DNA of 64,000 bases from Anaspis maculata. Its lineage: Eukaryota > Arthropoda > Insecta > Coleoptera > Scraptiidae. Of this stretch, positions 56,309 to 64,000 are shown in pieces (the first letter of the stretch is position 1; each line of letters begins with the position of its first letter). The position numbers and the translations under genes are program-made. Below the pieces are notes generated by a model. It worked only from the letters and a program-made list of their open reading frames with translations. It had not been told where the DNA came from and did not search any database. The stretch spans positions 35,605,042 to 35,669,041 of the forward strand of contig OX421966.1 in NCBI GenBank assembly GCA_949128115.1, read 5' to 3'.

Positions 56309-58512
56309 GCCAGAAAATAATTGTTGCAACAAGTGAATCTGTGACAACCAAACCAAGTTAAAAGTTAATCTCGGAGTAAGCAAATGGGCCTGATTCCAGC
56401 TCTTTAATAACTAACGGCAACCGTTCCAGTTCCTAATATTTAGTAATAACTAAACCTGACGACATTACGGCAAAAAAAGATCGAAACAGTTCGGAGCTTC
56501 GTGTATGTAAGGACTTCGATGCACCTAATGAAACGCTTGTTCCGTTCAGATTTTTGCACGAGCGGTGGTTCGCTTCAAGGCACACCACCAGTTGCGCATG
56601 TGCCAATTTTCTGGTTATATTCTGAGGAGTTTGGTGGTATCACCACCCCCTTGCACGTTGCCGGCCGAAACTCGTGTTTTTGCAGTGAAATTTTTCGGCG
56701 ATAAGCGCAGGCTATATAAATTGTTTCGAGCGAAAAACTCGCTCTTTCCTGTCGCCGAACTCGTACCGACCATGTTACACGAGTAGAAGGACCGCCGTTT
56801 CGGCTTATCTCTACAGGTAAATAAAACACTGCTTGCGCTGCGGGATGGCAAATCATGGTGAATTCGTCCTTAAGGGCCCCTGTTCCGGCGCTATTGCCCA
56901 TTTTCCATCATTATTTTCCACGTTCGTTGGCGAACTTACGCCGCCACTTGCTCGTCGTCTACCGAATCGAAGTTAAGTGGTTTTATTATGTATTGATGGC
57001 CAAACTTCCCGCCTTGGCGAGAATTCAGAAAGCTGGGTGACGCTCGAGTCAATAAGAGCGGGTTTCGCGACGCAACTAACAGTGATTGTGACAAACTGTT
57101 ACACCCTAAGCTAAAAAGACCGAAGCTGACACGCAACTGTATTTTTGCTTGTCCAGTGTTTAATTTGTGTAATTGTCAGGCCTCGCTTGTTACCGACCAC
57201 TTTCCAGCTGAGCTAATAGAGACCTCCGGGAGTACGAGCCGACGCCAAGAAAACATCCGTCGGCAACACACGTCGGCCACAGGGAAGTCCTTTTTAATTT
57301 TTCTTCTATACTTGCGAGAAAGCTAGAAGTTGGGCAGATCCGGCGCGTAGCGTTTTGAATGTGATTGTTATATTGCGGTGGCCTTATGCCCCGTCTTCAC
57401 TTGGGACTCTTGGGAGTCTTCAACTCTTTCTAGTTTAGTTTGTAAGCGGCCCTCTGCCAGTACTGTTTATGTTTCGAAACGAGGAGCTTCACTTCTCGTA
57501 CCTTGTACCTAGCCCAGCGGGCGTTATTGTAATTGCATTGCCAGATCATTTATTTTCTGTGTGTAAATTACACGATTTGTACAATGCACTTGTTATCGTT
57601 CCTTTGTATGTCCCTCAACCCAGTATTTTAATTTGGAATGCGGTTGTTGCACGGAGCGGACTCTTCCAGTTCGCATGGATTAAAACGTTTGAATTTGATC
57701 CCGCAATACGCTTTACTATTATTTTGAAAAATAAATGGCACAAAAGCAAAACCGACAGAAACTCTGAAAGCGAACAGCAAAAAGCTTTTTGTATAATAGG
57801 GCACTTAAAACCGTACTGTTATTTTATGGAAATTCCTCTGCAACCGATTGGCCATATCTCACACGTAACAAACTAAAAAAAAGATCGCGCTACGCCACCG
57901 CGTTCAGATGTTCATTACACGCCGACATACACAAATTTCAATTTGCAAGGAAATTTGTTCCGTGTTCTGGCACCGCACATGGAAAACGCAGATATGTGGC
58001 GAAATGGCCTGGTGCGGTGTATTTCACTAGGTGGGTAGAGGTACAGATACGTCTCTCTCCGTCTCATTCGCTCTTTGAAAATGATTATAACAACGTATGT
58101 ACTTTAGTTCGCTGATGGAAATAGAAAATAGAGCCCGTGTAATATTAATTCAGGGCGTTCGTTGCTATACCCAGTTACAGTTTGCTTTTAGTTTTGTGCA
58201 GGCTTGCCAACCCGACCTGCCTGCCTGCTTCTTCAGGGTTTCACCGGTCGGTCGGTAATGTTTCAGCGGCGTTGGAGAAACGTAATGAAATGGCGCTCCC
58301 GGTGTTGCATGCATTTCACGCCAAGTTTAACAGTGAAATTTAATTGAACTTTATTTGCGAGTGGTAAATTGGAAAAAGTCGGCATCAACTTCTCTCGTTA
58401 CATAAAATTATACCTATGCAACACACAAATACAATCACGGAAAAGGTGGACCTGTGAATGTGTACGAGTGTGTTTGTACGCTTATAGGTTATTATGTTGG
58501 AGTTGGCGGCTG
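56309..58512. other. 2.2 kb right of the palindrome, no supported gene
   Basis: A TATATAA box lies near 56710-56717 within 'gcaggctatataaattg'. An ATG frame of 135 codons at 57469-57876 has no recognisable domain. Base composition is higher in GC than its surroundings. It may be remnants of an LTR element or an untranslated gene region; termini were not found. Confidence 0.3.
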
Positions 58513-60029
58513 CAGTGCCGGATCTAGGCTCTTTTTTAGGGGGTGCAAAATCCAATTTTGCCGCCCCCCATCGATACGCAAAAACCAAAGGGGGCTCTAC
58601 CGAGCGGAGCCCCCCCCCCCGTAGCGCCGCAGATGAAAATTTTTCAATTTTAAGGAGGCCGTTTGAGCAAAATACCCCGCTTTCCCTAAACATTTTTACA
58701 GTATGGAAACAGACAAATTGCTCAAGTACTGCAGAACATTTTTTGTTACCTACCTCTTTTTACAAGTCCTAGAGCGTATCTCAAAAAGTCCACTATAAAC
58801 TAGCGTATCTCAAATTGCACAATACAGGTGTCCGTTTTTCGAGGCTAAGAATGGGTATCTCGCTTATCTTAAGAGATACAAAGTCGGTCAAATTAGGAAA
58901 AAGTTGCGCATTTTCATGACGATCAATGATCCAAAAAGAAATTGGACGTATCGATTTTCGTTTTTGAGATATCGTGAAAAAACAGGATTTTGATTTTTGT
59001 TTTTATTTTTTATTCAAAAAACGGTTGAAGGTGGCCTTTTCTAATCTAGACATTGTCAGAGCACTTTTTCAAGGGGAATCCAAATCTGCCAAAATCTTCA
59101 TTTTAGCTTTCAAAGCAACCGAGATACGACATTCAACTTTTTTCTCTAATGGGCGCCATATTGGATTTTGATATTTTTGAATACGGTATTCTTATCTGGT
59201 TAGAACGATGTGCCACATGTCATTGTTGAATAAATGTTTGACATTTACGTTTTTTTTTATTGTCGATGCTGATTTTGTTTCCAAAGCACTCTTTGAAAAA
59301 TTGAAATTTTTTTTTTTGCTCTAAAGCATGAATTCAACAGTGGCATGTGACACATCGTTGTAACCAGAAAATAAAATTGTATTCAAAAATGTCAAAATCC
59401 AATATGGCGCCCATAAGAGGAAAAAAAGTTGAATGTCATATCTCGGTTGTTTTGGAAGCTGGAATGATGATTTTGGCAACATTAAATTCCCCTTGAAAAA
59501 GTGCCTTTACAATGTCTTAACTAGAAAAGACTACCTTCAACCGTTTTTCAAATAAAAAATAAAAACAAAAATTACAAATTTCTGTTTTTTTCTCGATATT
59601 TCGAAAACTAAAACTGACAAGTCAAATATCTTCTTGGATCATTGATCGTCATGAAAATTCGCAACTTTTTTCTAATTTAACCGACTCTGTATCTCTAAAG
59701 ATAAGCGAGATACCCATGCTTAGCCTCGAAAAACGGACACCCTGTATAGACTAGCGTATCTCCGTATTACCCAGTATATAAACTGGCGTATCTAGGTTTT
59801 CGATGATTTTCTGAAAAGTATGGCGTAAAAGGTTCTATAAATAGGAAGCATCAAACTGTTTAAAGATGTTTCGTTTCCGGGAAACCAATTTAATATTTCC
59901 ATAGAAAGATGAACAACAGAATGTGGCTTTCATCAATTTTTTCATGAAAATAAAATTGGACCTTATTTTGCCGCCCCTTCATTCTGCCGCCCAGTGCATT
60001 TGCCCCCCCCCCCCCTAGATCCGGCGCTG
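58513..60029. mobile_element. hAT-like non-autonomous element with exact 8-bp TSD
   Basis: The ends CAGTGCCGGATCTAG and CTAGATCCGGCGCTG are inverted with one mismatch. GGCGGCTG is duplicated exactly at 58505-58512 and 60030-60037. CAG-starting termini with an 8-bp TSD define the hAT superfamily. Near both ends are G/C homopolymers and 'gccgcccc' blocks. The middle is a foldback (58795-59760). No transposase frame is present. Confidence 0.85.
58795..59760. mobile_element. Foldback nested in the hAT-like element
   Basis: Arms of roughly 430 bp (about 58795-59225; 59320-59760) share 'aaaaacggttgaaggt', 'ctttttcaaggggaat', 'gggcgccatattggattttg' and 'ctaagaatgggtatctcg'-type blocks as reverse complements. 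The inner boundary is around 59225-59320. Copies of 'ggtgtccgtttttcgaggct' mark the outer ends. Confidence 0.75.
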
Positions 60030-60037
60030 GGCGGCTG

Positions 60038-60413
60038 CAGTGGATTTTCCAGTGCACAAGGCATCAGATGTATTGGAAAACTAATTACCTATGATGCTGG
60101 CTGTAAAATTATTGTTGTTATCAGTTATTCCACTACAACGACCATGTACCCGTGACTTCATTTCGAAGCTAAGCTTCCATAAATAGTTTTTCAGAACAAA
60201 GCGAATATTTTACGCCGAACGTTCTGCGCGGTTCTGTGCAAACGGCTTATCGTTGGCGTTTTACACTATAATTGGAGTAACAAAACGGTCTGTGTGTACT
60301 ATGTTAGGTAGAGTCAAAACATAGTAAAGTAATGACTCGGGCGTTTTTTCGGGCGTTTCCCAATAAACGGTCCCCTTCACCTCTTTCTTGAGCACTGAAA
60401 GAACCGCCTTAGA
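60038..60413. other. Spacer
   Basis: No gene or repeat pair is recognised. Confidence 0.3.
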
Positions 60414-61318
60414 TAAAGTAGGTTCACTTGTACCGTGATTCTAGTCGGCTGTGAGATTTTGTTTCTAAGTTTCCAAATGTGAAATATAGAAAATCCCCAA
60501 AACTTTGCAGTTGGCTGCTCTGGCCGGACCAGTTTTGAAACACATTTTTTGCGTATTTCCTTCACAGATAGCCGGAACATTTTTGCGGGACGTGATGTCT
60601 GACGCTTTTTTCCATTTTATTGGAGAATGTAACAATTTTTCGACCTGTTGTTAATTTTCGCCAATGAACAAATAAATCAAGAGAGCCTTGACATTTGACA
60701 GTTGTGAAAAATATTCCTAACCTCTTGAAGCCGGTTCAACTTTCGGTGCTTCAAATTAAAGAGTATACAATGCCCTTCATCCAAAAAAGGGGCCCCATGC
60801 AATCATCAACCCTTTCGCCTCTTCCAGTCAAAAATACAAGCCAAACCCTGGAGAATTATGGGCGATACAAGGATCGCCCTGCAGTCTGTCATTGGCAAAA
60901 GAATTTACGTGTAAAAAGTAAATTAAACCAAAGTTCAAAAAATCCAGCCGCTCAAAGTTGCGTATTGAACCAAAATTGATGTAAGTACCTTCAATTTGCA
61001 ATTTGCTTTCGTTTTGGGGCTTCCGGAACGAGTTTTTGTCGACTCTGAATGGGCCGCCGTCAAGATCACTTAGATTTGCGGCCGCCCCGTGCTCTTTTGG
61101 TGTCTAAATGATGGTAACACAGCTCTGCGTCCCCCTAGTCGCACTTCTACATATGACCAGGTCAGTTTTCCAAGATTTTAATATCAATTTGATAAGAAAT
61201 ATATCTTCACTTCCAGAGAAGTCAGTTTCACACCAGGTGAAAAGGCGGCAAGCCTACAATGCTAAAGTAGAAAATTTGCCCAGCCAACTAGAGTCACAGT
61301 ACAAGTGAACCTACTTTA
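60414..61318. mobile_element. 905-bp TIR element, copy 2, uninterrupted
   Basis: The 38-bp inverted ends (60414-60451; 61281-61318) differ at three positions and begin TAAAGTAGGTTCACTTGTAC. TA or TAAA at both edges allows a TA target duplication, but the exact TSD is ambiguous. One frame is open for 94 codons (60695-60979, block 'MPFIQKRGPMQSSTLSPLPV') and stops near a GTAAGT donor-like site. Copy 1 has the same region with frame breaks. The transposon superfamily is unknown. Confidence 0.85.
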
Positions 61319-61510
61319 GATGAAATTGTGTAATAGCAAAAGTTCTAGAGAATGATATGTTCTATGAATAATGTCTGCAATGCCATAAACGCTCAGTACT
61401 CATCCTTCTTTTTTCAGGCATGACCTGCGATTGAAGAGCATGAATTGTCTTGACAATGACTACTTAGTTACAAATCACATGGAGGCTAGCTTTTAAACAA
61501 AAAAAACCCC
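61319..61510. other. Spacer
   Basis: Nothing is recognised. Confidence 0.3.
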
Positions 61511-61514
61511 TCTT

Positions 61515-62120
61515 GTAGCATACAGGTGTCCCGAAAATACACCTGCAACGCTCTAGGGCAGCTTCCTCTCATAAAAACAAGAAAAAAGTTCCTTTGAACA
61601 TGGGTCCGAAAACGCTTCCTAAGGGAGCTACAGGCCCCTAAAGAAACTTGACATATCCACTAACCTCCTTATGCCCAACAAAATGAGGCAAGATTAATCT
61701 CAAAATAATTCACCGGTGTTTTCTACAGAAAAAAAAGTTCCTCTGTTCAACCCCGATAGACGCAACGTTTACGAGATATTTGAGTTTGAATGTATGAAAA
61801 CGTGGTCAGAAATGCTGATTTTTTAATAACGATATTCGAGGCGAAAGAAGAACTGTTTTAAAGCAACTTCATTTTTGTTAGGCTTCCAAATTTTGTTAGG
61901 CATAAGAAGGTTATTGAATGTGTCAAGTTTGACTGATTTCCCTTGAACGGTTTCGGAGATAGTAAATGAACACCATCTTCAGGGTCCCACCTTTAGGGGG
62001 CCTGTAGCTCCCTTAGGAAGCGTTTCCGGACCCATATTTATGGGAACTATTTTTCTTGTTTTGATGAGAGGCATCTGCCCTGGAACGTTGTCGGTGTATT
62101 TTCGGGACACACCTGTATAA
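61515..62120. mobile_element. Foldback, about 600 bp
   Basis: 'tacaggtgtcccgaaaatac', 'cttcctaagggagctacagg' and the 'caaacttgacacatt'/'tatgcc' blocks near the left recur inverted toward 62115. A loop or degenerate centre lies around 61700-61850. It is non-coding. Confidence 0.8.
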
Positions 62121-63292
62121 CCTACCTTTGCGGATAACAAGGGGTCTTATACCACTTCTTCTAACTTGTTCAAAACATTGTAAGTGTGTGTGATCACTAC
62201 AGGCATAAAAATATCACGCCTCAAAAGTCCCTACTTTTTCAGAGAAAATGTTAAAAATTTGGGAAGAGAGCGGGTGGAGTTACTGGAAGACTGCTGAAGT
62301 AGTGAACCTGTTCTGCGCTTGCGCACTAGGTACCTCATCGTGTCATGCATGTGTCGTGTGTCGATGCAGTGACCGTTGTTTTTAGGCTGTGTCTGATGGG
62401 CAGTCTATGAGTATTTCACTAGTTATGAATAAAAATCACGGAAAAACAAAACAACACAATGCAGCATCTTTATGTATTTATATTGTCGAATTCATATATC
62501 AGCATGAAACAATAACATTATCTGTTTGTGGTGGCCGTTCACGATAAATCTGGCAATTATGCATCAAAAAAGGGAAACGTTGCCAGAGAGTTGCCATGTC
62601 AAATCGTGTGGTTATGTTCACATGACATCTCCGCCAGACTCTGTGTCTGTCTCTCCTGTTTGCCACGCTTATCACGTGAAAGTGTCGTCCAAAGGGTGTA
62701 TTATCAAGAGACTGCTCCAACATCGTTGAGATAACAGCGTCTTTCCAGATCGCAACTCCTGAAAAATTAGGTGGCTCGATGAAGCTTATGGTCAATAGCT
62801 ACGGGACAAAGTGTTCCACGTCAATGGAAGGACAATGATTCAGACAACTTACTGTAGACAGAGATCATTTCATGTAACAAGGTGAAATACCGATTATTTC
62901 AGCTGATGTTCTTCTTACAACTTGAGCAAAGTGAATCTTTTTGCCCGCGTCAGGTTGACTCAAGCGGTAACCTGACACAGGTCGGCAAAAAATCGGCACT
63001 TCTTCGACAGAAATTATGGACTACATCCGCACCACGATCTCTGGGGGATTTATCCTACTCAAACCCGATTATTTGTGTAGCAGGATCGGAATCGTTTCGA
63101 GGACCAAACAGCAAATATTGATGTCGATTGACACATGTGACTGTCCCCCGAGGTTCATGTGGCAACCTGGTACTGTTTTTGGCGCGATTATTCACTGAAT
63201 TTGAACAGATAGACTGTGATGAGCTGAATTTCTATTTCCGTTCTTGGTGCTGAAGATGTCGTGAACTGGACTGTAGTTAATTTTATTCACTC
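62121..63292. other. 1.2 kb without supported gene
   Basis: Open frames at 62499-62795 (minus) and 62882-63121 (plus) have no recognised motif. Confidence 0.3.
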
Positions 63293-63434
63293 ACCTCGGG
63301 TTCCATTTTTAAGAGCAGATTAAATCTATCATGCTGATAGTTGCTATGCACCAGCCAATCGGATGGCCAGTTGCTTAGTTACTATCAGAGTGATAAAGTT
63401 ATCGCGTTGATAAAAGTTTGGTGGAACCCGAGGT
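63293..63434. mobile_element. 142-bp MITE
   Basis: 'acctcgggttcca' and 'tggaacccgaggt' form exact 13-bp outer ends. The inner pairing 'ctgatagttgct'/'agttactatcag' and the 'gataaa' blocks continues the hairpin. Confidence 0.85.
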
Positions 63435-63633
63435 CAGACATCGACTTATACCAATAAAATCGTAAGTATTCTGTAATTTTTGTACAATACCTTATCATGA
63501 AAAACTCATTTTCCACGATCGGCGAGCGAAAAGTGAATTACTTGCCACTCGCTGAGCAACAGCGATACACTTTCGAACACCAACGAGACCTCAAGTATAC
63601 GTCATCTGCTCAACTGAGCCCACATTTAGGCCT

Positions 63634-64000
63634 TGTAACGAGCGGCGATTCTTATGCATTCTGGAGAGCACCCGGTCTTTCTAGACTAGTCCCATTGGAT
63701 CGCAGTGTACAGGTGCGAAGCTTTAGTGCATTCCAGAACATTCTTGTAGGCTCTGGTCCGTGGAGACGAACTGGTGAATTCAACGGTCGAGTAGCACATA
63801 TCTGTCCATTTGGCAGAGGTGCCGGACTCACAGCACGTTTGTAATGCCCGCAAAATGTGAGGGATTTTTTGGGAGTCGCATATAAACCGTATGCTGGGTC
63901 ACTGTGGAATTTGCTGGAGGACGATGGAAAGTTCGAGAATAATAGTCAGAGCTATATAAAGCACCGATCCTCGGCCTACGGGTGGTATTGAATCCAAAGC
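63634..64000 (+). mobile_element. LTR of the same family as 6263-6769, cut by the window end
   Basis: It begins TGTAACGAGCGGCGATTC, then matches the solo LTR (reverse orientation) through 'ggatcgcagtgta', 'gtgcattccagaaca', 'tctgtccatttggcag' and the TATATAAAG box near 63951. Upstream sequence has no polypurine tract, so it may be a 5' or a solo LTR rather than a 3' LTR. An open frame starting at 63497 that crosses into the LTR is not a gene. Confidence 0.75.

Noticed and set aside
57469..57876. 135-codon ATG frame right of the palindrome
   Set aside because: No domain or splice context; kept only as a note in the region entry.
63497..63844. 115-codon frame at the right edge
   Set aside because: It crosses the start of an LTR at 63634, so it is not a single coding unit.

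Overview
This is animal nuclear DNA, probably from an insect. The supporting signs are spliced exons, tRNA-derived SINEs, 5'-truncated non-LTR retrotransposons, short AT-rich TIR elements and many long foldback elements. I see no bacterial-style gene clusters, rRNA, CRISPR array or plasmid functions. The frequent 'taggtacctac'-type sequence and the TE mixture would fit a hemipteran or a related insect, but that is a weak inference.

Host genes are sparse. At 3711-4080 (minus) lies the first coding exon of a polypeptide N-acetylgalactosaminyltransferase (pgant/GALNT). The rest of that gene must lie to the left, across an intron loaded with foldback elements (1-3112). At 32881-35073 (plus) is a four-exon gene for a 573-aa low-complexity protein. 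Its three introns are all phase 2. It has an octapeptide repeat array, a basic NLS-like motif and a long acidic tract, and I recognise no family. Weaker candidates are a short first exon at 20912-20999 (minus), a membrane-like exon at 21413-21600 (minus) and an unclassified open frame at 26073-26509 (plus).

The rest is mobile-element DNA. From left to right: a foldback (1-1556); a minisatellite (1835-2201) interrupted by a foldback with a perfect 9-bp target duplication and a tRNA-like segment in each arm (2202-3112); a LINE remnant, a solo LTR and a SINE remnant (5870-6850); a composite foldback of about 4.2 kb (6985-11160) with several nested insertions; a field of MITEs (11181-14840); a 905-bp-class TIR element with a SINE inside it (17151-18265), whose SINE-free copy is at 60414-61318; a roughly 264-bp tandem array with 528-bp higher-order structure (18628-20095); a Transib-like element whose ends read CACAGTG with a 5-bp GC-rich target duplication (22934-24721); an R2-type LINE 3' half with zinc knuckle and endonuclease (42555-43910); a tRNA-type SINE (48960-49130); a 6-kb, apparently 100% identical palindrome with a 10-nt loop (50275-56308); a hAT-like element with an 8-bp target duplication (58513-60029); another foldback (61515-62120); and an LTR running off the right end (63634-64000).

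The clearest unusual structures are the giant palindrome, which is either a very recent inverted duplication or an assembly/fold-back read artefact, the Transib-like element with RSS-heptamer ends, the foldback carrying tRNA-like sequence, and the unrecognised repeat protein with an NLS and an acidic tract. Nested insertions with internal 'empty site' copies allow several transposition events to be ordered.
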